This document shows positions 1-11,711 of a stretch of 64,000 nucleotides of DNA, in pieces (positions within the stretch are counted from its first letter, which is position 1; each line of letters opens with the position of its first letter). The notes under the pieces are model-generated. The model was not told the DNA's origin, ran no database searches, and saw only the letters and a list, made by a program, of their open reading frames with translations. A program made the translations under genes and the position numbers. Source of the DNA: Pteria penguin (lineage: Eukaryota > Mollusca > Bivalvia > Pterioida > Pteriidae); NCBI GenBank assembly GCA_035048485.1, contig CM068580.1, positions 36,183,585-36,247,584 of the forward strand, written 5' to 3'.

Positions 1-124
1 TAAATGTAAATTGTAAGTGGGACATCCATTACACTTATACCAGTGATGTATATTGGGATGAATTATTGCATGTTACTACTTTGTTGCTGGGGGGGGGGCT
101 ATTTGTCCCGTTAGGACTGCTCTA
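1..124 (-). repeat. Fragment of an interspersed repeat, homologous to 55490-55607
   Basis: The reverse complement of this stretch matches 55490-55607 along nearly its full length, with shared blocks such as CCTAACGGGACAAA, AACATGCAATAATT and ACATCACTGGTATAAGTG. In the second copy the block leads into a ~145-bp tandem array, so this is probably the flank of a pearl/Helitron-like element cut by the window edge. A G10 run lies inside it. Confidence 0.75.
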
Positions 125-1115
125 GTGTTGTGCTGGCATTTAATCATTGTCGGAGGTGAATAATGTGTGACCCTTCAGTGGTGTCTGAAAAATCCCATGT
201 TTTTAGGAATTAATAGGCTTTTATGAAAAAATTGGGCTATGGTCAGAGAATCTCAGACTATTTCAGGGTGTATCATGACCTTGATTCCAGGTCTTATTAA
301 TCACGTCAATGTCACAGAATTTACATGTAGTATGACAAAAACTTTATAGTTAGTCCATTAAATATAAGCAAATGACTGGATAAATTCCATTTTTCACATT
401 TTTACCCATGACACAGTAGCATGTAATAATCTTGTCCTTAAGTCACACCTCAAAGGTCTAGGAGATACAAACACTGTATGTACATGTACAACAATGGTGT
501 CCATTCCATATAACCTTTGCAATACATGGATCTTGCAATTGTTACCAATAAGACTGGGAGCAGAAAGAACAAAAAACACTTTGTTGTGTTGGGGTTTTTT
601 ACTTGAGAAATGAACATAGAGAAAAACTTGAGATTTTAATGATTTCAGAGATAGGACTTACTATTAAGGTGAATTTCAATCATGATTTGATATACTGAAT
701 GGTATTGATTGTTTAACGGATATGTGTGCATGTTTGTAAAAAGCATAGACCTTTTTGCCAACAAAAGAGTAAAACATGATCCCTGAGTAAAAAATTCAGC
801 TAGAATATGTACATGTATGGTTGTACATGTATAATGAAAATGGTTTTAATCTTAGAAAATATTCTGTACTCCTCTTCTTTCCAATGATGACAATGCATGG
901 TTATGCAAGCAGAAGGTCATCCACCTGGATCAGGGGACTAGACCCTCTTCCTGGGCATCTATAATATTCAACAAACCGATAATGCTTGTGGGCCTCTTTT
1001 CATAGGTTAATGTGCCCAATTAGGGACCTTAATTTCACTAAAATATGTTAACACTTGAACTGTTTTAGTGAAAGAATATTGTTACTTATTAAATTTGCAT
1101 TACTTTAATCAGCAG
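125..1115. other. Upstream region of the first TRIM gene
   Basis: No coding or RNA gene is visible. The last bases end in a pyrimidine-poor but usable acceptor (AG at 1114-1115, context AATCAGCAG), so the promoter and a non-coding first exon probably lie further left and are not identifiable here. Short ORFs in this region look random. Confidence 0.4.
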
Positions 1116-1138
1116 GTATCAAATAATTAAAGTAAGAA

Positions 1139-3568
1139 ATGGAAGATGTTGCCGATATATCCAGTGATATTCAGGAACAGCTGCAGGATCTATCTTTAGG
1201 GCTCAACTCCTCTCTTGATGAGTACTACCTCGATACTTCATCAGAGGATATAACACTCCAAACTTCCAAACAAGAAAATGGAACTGCCATTACACCGCTG
1301 AGAGAGGTTATATGTGATTCCACATCATTGGATTTGCAGACAGGGAATGATTCTCAGCAAAGTACTCTCACCTGCATTCCAGATTATTCTGAGTTGGGAA
1401 CTTCAGACATGGATTCACCTCAGCACGAAAGATCAGATTGCAGAGTTCTAGTACTGAAGGAAGCAGGTAACCTTTCACCTAATGAAAGCATGGCAGATGA
1501 GAGCCAAGCCTTAGGAAAGGTGGATGAGACAACAGCAGTTTGTAAGGCTTATACAGAATTCCTTTGTGACCTTTGTAATAAACCCTTAAGAGATCCTCGC
1601 ATGCTGGATTGTCTCCATGCTTTCTGCTTGCAATGTTTGGAGGTCAAAGTTGAAATTGAGTCTAATGAAGGACAGAAAATTACCCACATTAAATGTCCCA
1701 GTTGTAAACGGAAGACTAAGCTAAGTGAGGAGGGAGTAAATGTCTTTCCTGCAAATGCATTCCTACAGAATATGGCAACTATTGCCATGTCTCTGCATAA
1801 GAGAGAGTGTGGGGTATGTAAACTGCAAGACAAAGTCGCATTAGCAGTCAGTTTTTGTACAGATTGCAATGACCTGCTTTGTGAAGATTGTGCCACTAAG
1901 CATACCTTCACCCGCTTTACTCTGTCCCACAAAGTTTTGCCAATGGATCAAGCAGGCATCAGTGGACCAGTACTAGATAGAATTGAACTATGTCCAAAAC
2001 ACAATAAGGAGCAGCTGAAATTTTTTTGTAAGACCTGTAATGAGACAGTTTGCCGTGATTGCATCCTGTTAGATCATCAGAATCACACTTCTTTACCTAT
2101 TAGTACTATTGCTGTAGGACTGAAGAAAGATTTTGTAATGTTGATGATGGGCCTTACAGATAAGCTGGATCAAGTCAGCAGTCTTCAGGAGGAAACTGTT
2201 CTACAAGATTTAGATACAGCAGAGGAGAAAGAAGTAGACAAAATCAGAAACATAGTTCAGTGCTTGATCAATGATATCAAGGAACAAGAAAGAGTGGCTA
2301 TTGATACAACTCATCAAAATTTTGAGAGTTTGAGAAGAAAATATGTAGCTAGAAAATCTGCCTCTATGAGTATACAAAAGGAAATAGAGGACGTACTGTT
2401 GATGTCAGAAAAAGTAAAGGAATACTGTTCTGATGAAGAATTTGTTGGTATAGAACCTATCTTCAGAAAGAGAATTGTGACAGTGCTGAATAAAGAGATT
2501 TCCCCAGATCCTGTCACCTTGTTCACTCCTCCAAAGGCATCAGTCATCTCTAAAAATTTGGATTCAGAGTACAAGCTGAAACAACAAGTTTTTTCTGTAT
2601 CAGATGCTGTGAAGAGAGATATCATGCAGGAGTCTGATGCATGGCCATCTTTGTACAGCATTTACCAGGAACCACACAAATTTGCAGATATCATATCAGT
2701 TGACCACTTAAAATCTGAGAAGGGTAGTGAGAGTTCAGTATCTGTTCCACAAGATATGGTTACTGTAAATATGACTACTGACAGTGATACATCAGTTGAC
2801 AAAACTAAAGGAGCTATTCCAAAAGCAAAGAAGAAACGAAGCAAAGCAAAGAAGAATAAAGTGGATTCTAGTTTGTCTTCACAAAAGAATTCTCAGTTTT
2901 CAGATTTACTTGGGAATGGAACAGAAAGAAACTCCATATTCTCTAACACACATAATGACCTGAATCAGATGAACCATAGACCAGATTTACTGGCATATCA
3001 GATGTCTCATCGTACAGGTCCTGCATCAGTTTCGTCTTTTTTTGGGGCTTCTACAGAGTCTTTACACAGTGATGTTCCTGTATTACTGCAAAAAGACAAT
3101 CAAATGAAATCCGTGAGTAGTCCAAAAAAGACAAAAGCATCTGGAAAGCCTGATCATCATAGCAACCAGTCTTTTAACTGGCCAGTAACATTTGTTACTA
3201 TTGCTCCCAAGTGGCGTTTAGATACAAAAATTGAAGGTGACCTCAAACAGGCATTCCTCACCAGTGTGCATCCTGCTTCCAACAACAGAGTTGTGGTGTC
3301 AGATAGCAACAACAACAAGATCAAGGTGTTTGACATTGAAGGTCATTTTCTTGAGTTTTATGATGTATATGCCCCCACTAGCGTGGCCTACATTGCAGGT
3401 GTTCTCTCGTGGAGCTCTGGTAACGATGTGATATTCCAGTCACTGGACAGTAATCATCCATTCCAGAGAAAACTTACATTCCAATCTCAAGAAGTACCAC
3501 ATCCTGTTTCCTGGTTTCCAAAGAAACATTGCATTGTGGGAAATGGCAATCATGTCAGATTATATCAA
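1139..3568 (+). CDS. Exon 1 (coding) of TRIM-like gene
   Basis: Codes residues 1-810. The donor after CAA is GTATGT (GT at 3569-3570) and leaves phase 0. Reading on into the intron adds only ten residues before a stop at 3601, so an intron-retained form would lose the end of the propeller. Confidence 0.88.
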
Positions 3569-6235
3569 GTATGTTTTTTAAATCTTGATTACTCATTTTA
3601 GAAAATTTTCACTGATTAGAAACTGTCATTCTGTGCCAGAGATGCTGAAATTGTGATGTCTTCATGATATTCAAGATATTAGACTTTCTATTGATAAATA
3701 TTGTTTACCAGGTAATAAAATTTCCATTAATGCTTTATTTTAAATTGCAATTCACGATTTCCTACCAAGTCCAAGATACATTCAATTAATAAAGTAAGAT
3801 ACAGTGTGTAGGAATTCATTATTGATACATGTTGTATGGAAAACATTGTTAAGATCAAAATTCCTTTTTTGGTTCATAGTTAAGCATGAGATTTTAAGAA
3901 TTTCACTTGTTACATGTTTATTACCTCAGTCCAAAACTCTCCTCTTTTATATACATTACTCAGATGAGTTTGATAGAATTTTAAGTAGTACATGTAACTA
4001 AATAGCATGAATCATTAATGAATTGTACATATATGGTATGAAAAAAAATTATCAAAGAGAATGTAAGATTTTAAATCTGCATATTTCTTGCATATTTTAT
4101 ATATTTAAAATTTCCAGGTAATAAAAGAAGAAGGTAAACTGACTCGAGTAGAGCAGATGTCTTTCGAAACCCCTGATGGTCAACCTCTAACAAAGATTAT
4201 CAATGCAAAATGTGATCACCAAGGGCACCATCTAGTACTTACAGACTGGGATAAGAAAGCCTTTATTTTTGTGGATGTCAAACAAAAAACTAAAACTGTA
4301 ACAGGTATTGAATAGAAATGTTTCCATTCATGTTTTTCATAATTTGGAGCAACTTTATTCAAATCTACGTTTGTTTAAAGAGGGCAAAAAATCATTCACA
4401 AAGTATTGAATTTTGCAAAATTTATAATATAGTGGCTAGTAATTTTACTGTCATTCTTAAATGACTGACAAATAAAAAAATGTTTATGCTAATACATGCA
4501 CTATAAAGACAACATTTGTAGCTTGTAAATACAGTTAAAACTCGTTATCTCAAAGTAGATTTTGTGGAAGGCATTTTGCAGTCCTCAAGTTCCATTTTCT
4601 TTATATTTTATACTTGTTATCTTGAATTTTCATTGTTCGTACAAACAAATTTATTAACCACAAAAATAAAGGTGTAGGAAATACAAATAACCAAATATTC
4701 CACCGCAGTTTACAGTAAAGGTTGACTATTTTACCGTGAAGGCACTTTGATCAACAATTAGATAATTGGATGACTTTGCATGAAATTGTGAGCCCAAAAA
4801 CTTGTACTTTGTGGTAATTAAGATCATGAAAAATGGAACCCAGAAAAATAAAGTATTGTAGAATCTACATTATTAATTATGTTAACCATATGTATTACAT
4901 TTGATAATTCATTCTTGGTCAAGTGGAAAGTCTGTAATGTGGATTGCTAGGCTGGCACATTTCTTCATGCATTTAAGATCCTTATGTGCTCAACCACAGA
5001 TCAAATACAGCAAGTGCTGTTTTCTAAGTACCTTTCATTTCTGTCAAATTAGGATTCAGTCCTTGTCAGGGCTGAAGACACAAGTTCAGTGTTGACCGTC
5101 TACTGTGATTTTTTAAGATGATTTATCATTATCTTTCTCCCAATCTATCCTTTGATTAAGACAGTATAAAGTAAGGCTCCAAGTCAAAGTTATATGTTAG
5201 GACGTAAAAGATCCCTCTCTGCTTTGACTGGGTCAAACTTATAAAAGGTGCTGCCACCATATCGAGGCCGTGGAAATACAAGGTCGTAAGTGGTAGTTAC
5301 AACCTATTTAAGGTTATTCTATCTTCAAATACCCTACATTACACCCAATATAATTTTGTAGCCAAATTCCTAATAGTTTTTGAGTAATAAGGGGTAATTA
5401 TAAAAGGTTGTATATGGTAGATGAGACCTTTATTCCATGTATTTTTTAATTTTATTTTCCAAGTAAGAACTAGGATAAAGGTTCTATCTGCTATAAAATT
5501 ATCTAAAAATGTCCATCAGTTTTATTCAATTGATTTTATTATGAATGTATAGTGAATCTTTGTCACCACTATGATAAAGAATCAAAAGTGTAAAGTATCA
5601 ATATCAATACTTTAAAAATAGAAAAAAAGTTTTTTGATTCTACTCAAAAGTGGCCAAATTTCAGTTATGACTTTATATATCCATGGCGTTGATACGAGTG
5701 CAGTAATCTTGGAGTAACGTAAAACAGTAACAAAACAAATACGGTAAATAGGAAAGTATGTAAGTGTACATATTTTATTGGTTTTCTTTCGGTCCTCTGG
5801 TTTTCTTTTTCAATTTGGATAAAATATTTCTGAGTGGAACATTTAACACCTGCATAACATGTGGGTATACATGTATTCAGTGCAGTGTAATTTACCTATA
5901 GCTTAATGTCTTTTTTTTCTAAGTCGTTTTATAATATTTTATTATGATTTAGTTATAAATCTTGTTTGTCTGTTTAAGGAATGTTTAAGGGAGACCATCC
6001 AGCTCCTTGGCTACCAGGCGGTGCTTGTTTTGATCACAAGGGCAATGTCTTTGCCTTGGATTACACAGGGAATCGCCTACTACATTTAAACAACAGTGGC
6101 CAGTTACTGCAGCAGTGGAATACATCTCCCACAATAAACAAGCCATGGTGTGTCTCATGCAGTGCACACAAACATTTGTTCATCACAGGAAATGACCAGT
6201 TTGTGCATGTGTATGACTACACTTATAATGGGTAG
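1139..6235 (+). CDS. TRIM-like RING/B-box E3 ubiquitin ligase with C-terminal propeller-like region (3 exons)
   Basis: Joined exons 1139-3568, 4118-4304 and 5979-6235 give 957 residues and a TAG stop. An acidic, Ser/Thr-rich N-terminus (1-140) precedes a RING finger with C143, C146, C158, H160, C163, C166, C186 and C189. Two B-boxes follow: B-box 1 from C224 to H264 and B-box 2 from C285 to H316. Next come a helical/coiled-coil region (about 325-450), a low-complexity linker with a Lys/Arg-rich stretch near 557-577 that could be a nuclear localisation signal, and an NHL/propeller-like C-terminus (about 690-957). The family transfers ubiquitin from an E2 to substrates, and C-terminal propellers usually bind substrate or RNA. 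A 140-residue tail before the RING is unusual, since most TRIMs begin at the RING. The ATG sits in a good context (AGAAATGG), 24 nt after an acceptor. A polyadenylation signal may lie at 6523-6528. Substrate and exact subfamily are unknown. Confidence 0.88.
3569..4117 (+). other. Intron 1 of TRIM-like gene
   Basis: Starts GTATGT and ends TTTCCAG. It is A+T-rich and holds nothing recognisable. Confidence 0.75.
4118..4304 (+). CDS. Exon 2 of TRIM-like gene
   Basis: 187 nt, in frame with exon 1; codes residues 811-872 plus the first base of codon 873. It contains a propeller-like strand pattern (HHLVLTDWDKKAFIFVDV). The donor is G/GTATTG, and reading through it meets a stop within four codons, which supports splicing here. 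Confidence 0.82.
4305..5978 (+). other. Intron 2 of TRIM-like gene, with repeat remnants
   Basis: Ends in TGTTTAAG before exon 3. At 4532 it holds a lone Tigger-like terminus (TA, then CAGTTAAAACTCGTTATCTC) with no visible partner end. Around 5196-5230 there is a short relic of the SINE core (GTAAAAGATCCCTCTCTGCT). The rest is unassigned A+T-rich sequence. Confidence 0.55.
5979..6235 (+). CDS. Exon 3 (terminal coding exon) of TRIM-like gene
   Basis: Codes the end of codon 873 to residue 957 and TAG. It carries a typical NHL-like repeat (GGACFDHKGNVFALDYTGNR), which matches the GQICVDIHDNIFIADHQRG block of the second TRIM protein in this window. This supports both the exon call and the paralogy. 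Confidence 0.85.
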
Positions 6236-7924
6236 TTTGTAGCAATTTCATTTGGTTGTTTTGCAGATTATTTCAGCTTAAATAGACAATTTAAACTGAA
6301 TGATTCACTTCTTTATTAATTCTTTTTCAAGTACTGGTACAATATAAGAAATTTTTAATGAGGGTCTGTAAAGGGATTACTGTCTAGATCATCAAACTCT
6401 TGTGCTTGACAAATATTATTTATTTGAATATTTATCATGTTATCACCAAAAATTCTTACACATATCTAACAAATTCACTTTGTCACAAATGAAGATACCA
6501 GTTTTTACATGACCGATAACAAAATAAAACTCTGATAAAATTGTAAAATTTCATAGGGAAATCAATATAGCCAAGAACAATAACTCTGTAAGAGACATAA
6601 TTTTTAAATGTCATATCGAAAGCTGACAGTCCTCTTTCATATCTGGTGATTAAATTTCTGTCATAATAGTGAATACAGTGATGGCAAATGCTGACAACCT
6701 TATTTGAGTCATATTTTGTCATATTCGGCCCTACTGAATTTTATTATGGAAAATATCCTATTCAGACTTTAATCTGAATTAACAGATAACACTGTTGATG
6801 TGTCAAGTATTATTTTCCATAACAAATAAATTGTTTAGATTATTTAGACAAGTTTCCATGACTGTCTCCAGAAATGTAACAAGTTACAAGTCAAATTATC
6901 AAAAATATATGTTGCACAAACTTGATGGCCTGGACAGTAGAACTGTATCTTTACAAGATGTTTAGGAAAGATGAAATTGTGTTACTCTGTAACAGAGGAC
7001 AGCACAAATGCATTACATTCTCGCGTTTGAAAATAACTTTTGAATAGACGAAGTTCATATTTTACATGATATAAGCGGCCCACAATCCGACATGTTACTT
7101 TTTGTCTGGGTTTTCATTTTGATGTAAAGAACTAGATATAGTGACGTCACAAGTTAAGCAATAACGTCAAAATAAAAATCCAGGCAAAGATTTGCATGTC
7201 AGGTCTTGAGCCACTTATATCATGTAAAATACGAAGATCATCTATTGTCCATTATTACCAGTAAAACATCATATTCACTTTCAGACTCCTCGAAACATAT
7301 TGGATTTTAAAGTATATTGCAGCATATTGTTTTGTGTGTTTGTGATTGTGCATAATCAGATCACATGGCAAGAAGTGCCAAACATAACCATGTCATTGTT
7401 TAGCTCATATTCTGCTTTGAAGAGGACGTGCATAAAACAATTTGAGAAAAAAAAGTTACTGTGCAATTCTACTAGTAAGAAGTTTACAGTCCTTTCTTGG
7501 TATTCAATATTCCAGTGATGCCATTTTAGTGCTAATTTAAAAAGCAATATAACCAAGTATTATTATCAGGTTTGAAGTAATGTTATATTGAAATAATGTT
7601 TTGTTGATGTTTTTCAGTTATATTTGAAATTGTTGTTATTGTTGTTATTTGAATAGAAATCCATAATAAGTATTTTGCTGCTTGGATGGCTGATTGTGGA
7701 AATTTGCTTTTAAAGATAATGAAGTTGGTACTTTGGTAGAAGTGGTTAATGACAGGAATTGTTACTGAGTTTTGAAGGAAAAGAGTGTGCCATATAATGA
7801 AACATTAACATCAAATTACCCGGTGTTTTTAATTCAACAAACCTTTAGTAACAGTTCATTTAGTGATATTTAATCAACACAATCCATGGGTAATATTTTA
7901 ACCATTTCTTTGTAATGGAGTTCC
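6236..7924. other. 3' flank of TRIM-like gene
   Basis: An AATAAA lies at 6523-6528, with another near 6826, and could end the transcript. No other gene is seen; the ORFs here are short and of random composition. Confidence 0.45.
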
Positions 7925-7935
7925 TTAAATTTGTA

Positions 7936-8202
7936 AAACCGGCGTGGCCTAGTGGTATCATGCTGGAGTCCTAATCAGGAGGCCGGGGTTCGATTCCCGC
8001 TCTGGTCATGCAGGTGTCCTGTCTTTCGGATGAGACAGTAAAAACCGAGGCCCTGTGTCGTGGTTTGCATGGCACGTTAAAGATCCCTCACTGCTTCGGG
8101 TGGGCCCATTGCAAAGGTCAAAATTTGTATGCCCCTGCCGTCACCGTATACTTGAAATATTCGTGGTGTGACGTTAAAGAAAAATCAATCAATCAATCAA
8201 TC
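7936..8202 (+). mobile_element. tRNA-derived SINE, family A, with target-site duplication
   Basis: The tRNA-like head has a pol III A box (TGGCCTAGTGG) and a B box (GGTTCGATTCC). It is followed by a core (AAAGATCCCTCACTGCTTCG) and a tail of four ATCA repeats. A perfect 11-bp duplication, TTAAATTTGTA, flanks it at 7925-7935 and 8203-8213, so the copy is recent. The same family recurs at 41669-42908 and 54872-55110, with older copies at 23156-23340 and 37255-37406. Molluscan V-SINEs such as RUDI have this kind of layout; assignment to a named family is inference. Confidence 0.9.
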
Positions 8203-8213
8203 TTAAATTTGTA

Positions 8214-9854
8214 TAGAAAATATAACTGAGGATGTTTATTTGAGTTTTTATTATTGATTGGAAGGATATTGGGAGGGATAGCTGACGCTATACAATTATC
8301 TAAATTAAATGAAATTCATTATCAGATTGATGTCTCCAGTGCTTATGCTCACAGTCAACTTAAGTGACATTTTGTCTAGCCATTGACTTTTTGGAATTTT
8401 ATGTATAATCATACTTGGATGAAATCTTTGAAATGGGACAGACTTGGAATACAACCTTGACATTAATGCAGGTTCATATGTTACCTATGTATCTATTGGT
8501 TACCTATGTTTTGATCTCCAACTTGATATTTTTTGCTCTGTTTGTACCCATTTAAGACATTAATAATGTGTTAAATGTTGTAGTTCATTGTTGTACAAGG
8601 ATTACAAGAAAGTTGATCAACATTCTTGATTGTTTAATACACAGGGTATAATTGTTGTGTAGGAAGCATAAATTAGTCATTTGCTTCTGTTGCATACAAA
8701 GTTAAGTAATTAATTAATCATAGAATGTAGACAAAAAAGAAATTTTTATCTGTGAGTCTTTCATATCTCTTACATCTTATTGTATGTGGACAACTGTCTC
8801 AGAAATCTATACAGAACTTCCTTTAAATTAAGTTCACCTATAAAAAGTAGAGTATTTTAAGTAAAGAAATTGAAGATTGTTGTTATTACATGTATTACTA
8901 GTACATTTTGGCTTATGGATGAAGTGAATGGCCAAATGAAATCCTTGAACTAACCAAATCACATATGAATATTGTGTTTTCTACTAAATGTGACATAGAT
9001 AGATCTGAGCTAGATTTTCGCAAAAGGTTAGAAGAGAGATATACATGTATGTTTAGTTCTCAATTAAGTAATTAATAATAATTTTAACTCTGATCACTTT
9101 TCTTTCCAATATCAAACTTTACATAGTGCTTTCCAATCTTCATTCTGTGCTGTATTTTTCAAATATGCAATGTACAGAGTTCTTGAAATTTTTTGTCATT
9201 AGCATTCCATGGTATTGTTTTGAGATTAATTTCACCTAGTCAAAGCTCTGTTTTGATTGACATGCAGTGCTTTTATGAAAGCACTGCTTTTTAATTGTGT
9301 AAACCGGTATGGAGATGTGGCAGTGATTTCATGAGTCATGCTCTATAAACATTCTCATTCCTGTTTCCACCTAAAAGAAAAGAAAGTTTGCTTTACCTAT
9401 GAATGTTATTCTTCAGATAAGCATGATGAAGAGTACTGCATGTTAGAGTTTGGTTTCTGGGAATTTACATCATATCATTGTGGTGTTTAGTGCCAACTCT
9501 TAATAACAACAAACTCAGAGGGACCATGTAAAAACAATTCGAGTTAAGTGGAGTTTGAGTTGGGACTTACATTTAAATTACATCAATCAGGACTTTAAAA
9601 GTATTTCAAGTCAACAGTAAATTCAGGTTATGGCTGTTTGAGTAAACGAAAGTCAGTTGACCCTTCCATTATAGGGATTGTTGAATGTCATGTTGTCATA
9701 ATACGTTGTCCATGTTTGTCTGAGGTATGACCAAGGCATAAAGCATTGTGATGTCATCAGATTTAACAAATTTTCTAGCCTAAATGGAAGGGTCATTTGT
9801 AGTAGACTACCTAGATGCTTTCAAGTGCTTAGGTATCTGTATTATAATGATCAT
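8214..9854. other. Intergenic, no gene seen
   Basis: A+T-rich spacer. Only short random ORFs are visible; no splice-linked exons or clear repeat boundaries were found. Confidence 0.5.
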
Positions 9855-10165
9855 GCTTGTCACTTTTTGATTGGTCAATGAGAAAGTTCATAGATCATAA
9901 CCTTTATTTGATTGTTCCCAGATCTTTATGTCAGAATGTCACTTTCTGATTGGTCAATTAGAAAGTTCATAGATCATGACCTTTAATTGATTGTTGCCAG
10001 ATCTTAATGTCAGAATGTCACTTTCTGATTGGTCAATGAGAAAGTTCCTAGATCATAAACTTTAATTGATTGTTGCCAGATCTTAATGTCAGAATGTCAC
10101 TTTCTGATTGGTCATTGAGAAAGTTCTTAATGTTTATTTAATGTTGCCATATCTGTATGCCATTA
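9855..10165. repeat. 79-bp minisatellite, about 4 copies
   Basis: The motif GATTGGTCAA starts at 9869, 9948, 10027 and 10106, an exact 79-bp period. Each unit carries an inverted CCAAT box (ATTGG) and a conserved GTCAGAATGTCACTTTCTG stretch; the last unit is decayed. Confidence 0.92.
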
Positions 10166-11063
10166 AGACTCTAAGTAGAGATTATTGTTTTCCGATTAGT
10201 TTAAAATTTGTCTAATTAAATGCAAGTAGCATGGGCATAAGACCTATTATAATACACTTTTAGTATGTTTATAAGGGATTTGCAATTATTTTCTATTTCA
10301 TTTGAATTCTATTATTTTTTTCATGTATTGGTTTTTATGCCCACAACATGGTGCTCATTTTGAATAGTTTGCAAAGCATGCTTGTATCACTCAACTTAGC
10401 AACACAACTCAGAAAAAACACTATATTTGAATTGTTGTTATGGACAATATTGTAAAAAGAAAATAGTTGATCTAGATATTGAGAATTCAGTAGACAGTAG
10501 AAAATTCAAACTGATGTTGATTTTAGGCAGTTATTTAAAATCTGTGAAAAAGAAAAATATTTTTGCTGAAAGATGTTTCAAAATTGCTTATTGTTTATTA
10601 ATGAAAAATAAATGTAATGTAATCAAGCATCATAAAAGTGTTCTCATCTTTGCTGAAAATTGTCTTTACCCTTTTAGGCACAAGTCAACCATTGGACTCT
10701 AGATGAGATGTTTTAGTACTACATTCATTAAAATTTCATGCATAAATTTCCCATGGTTCAGGAAAATTCTTATTGATTTGAGGGTCAGGGGGTCACAGAT
10801 CATTATTATAGTCAGATATTTAATCCCCTACTGGTTTTTGTGAAACAGACTAAAGGTTTGCAATTGAGTATTGTACTTAAAGATTCAAGCTAAACTTACT
10901 TAGTTCTGAAGTGCAGAAAATGCTTATTGATTTAAAGGTCCAAAGGTCAAGGTCACAGCTTCTGAACATAGAATAAAGTACAACTAATATGGTTCCCGGA
11001 TGATAGATTCTAAAAGAAGCAAATAAAGCATTCAGACTTTTTTTTTATTACTATATATATTTA
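10166..11063. other. Intergenic, no gene seen
   Basis: Near 10935-10956 there is a cluster of AGGTCA-like half-sites (AAAGGTCAAGGTCAC), as in the mobile elements elsewhere in the window. A short plus-strand ORF (10427-10702) has no recognisable content. Confidence 0.4.
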
Positions 11064-11074
11064 CAATGACATCA

Positions 11075-11245
11075 CAGGGGCAGGCGTGGTGTAGTGGTTA
11101 AGCGCTTGGCTTGCGGCGCCGAAGATCCGGGTTCGATTCCGGGTTGTGCCACTATGTTTAAGAGGTTGGTAACCTCCTGCTTCCATGTCGAGATATAACT
11201 GAAATATTGTTGAAAGCGACGTAAAACACCAATCAACCAACCAAC
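11075..11245 (+). mobile_element. tRNA-derived SINE, family B, with target-site duplication
   Basis: The head has A box GTGTAGTGGTTAAGCGC and B box GGTTCGATTCC. The body is short and ends GCGACGTAAAACACC, followed by a CAAT/CAAC tail. The duplication CAATGACATCA is perfect at 11064-11074 and 11246-11256. It differs from family A in the core, which lacks the AAAGATCCCTC block. Confidence 0.9.
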
Positions 11246-11256
11246 CAATGACATCA

Positions 11257-11711
11257 TACAATACATATATAAACATAAGACAAGACAAGTGTTACAACAC
11301 TGACAAAAATATCATACATACTCCATTCACTCAATAATAATCAAGTAATACAAACATGAATCTTAAGCGTATAACCAACATATATATTTCGTATCAACAA
11401 TTATCAACTAAAAACACTGACAATTAAACTTACATGTATATATATGTATTAAATAAACATGTACTCATTATAATAAAGTGAATAATAACTATATTACAAT
11501 GCGGTATTAACTCGGTCATATATTTATAATTAATAATATACATTTATGATATTATTTAGTAGTATGTTTTGTAAATACATTGAAAAGATTATATAATAGC
11601 CACAAGTATTTACTTAATCTTAGTATTATCAGATTAAACCTATAAATTGTTCCCATTTTTTATTAAAATAATCATTTTTCATGTTTCTTTGATGAATAAA
11701 TCTATCAATTT
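11257..11711. other. A+T-rich spacer beside LINE remnant
   Basis: No gene is seen. This lies just past the LINE coding end (minus strand), so part of it may be the LINE 3' untranslated region. Confidence 0.35.

Noticed and set aside
1549..1932. 127-codon minus-strand ORF
   Set aside because: Shadow of the RING/B-box coding strand; the plus-strand zinc-finger pattern is decisive.
7939..8010. tRNA gene
   Set aside because: A and B boxes are present but it continues into a SINE core and AATC tail with target duplications; the same head recurs at 41.7 and 54.9 kb. No tRNA acceptor stem pairing.
11089..11155. tRNA gene
   Set aside because: Head of SINE family B with an 11-bp target duplication around the full element.
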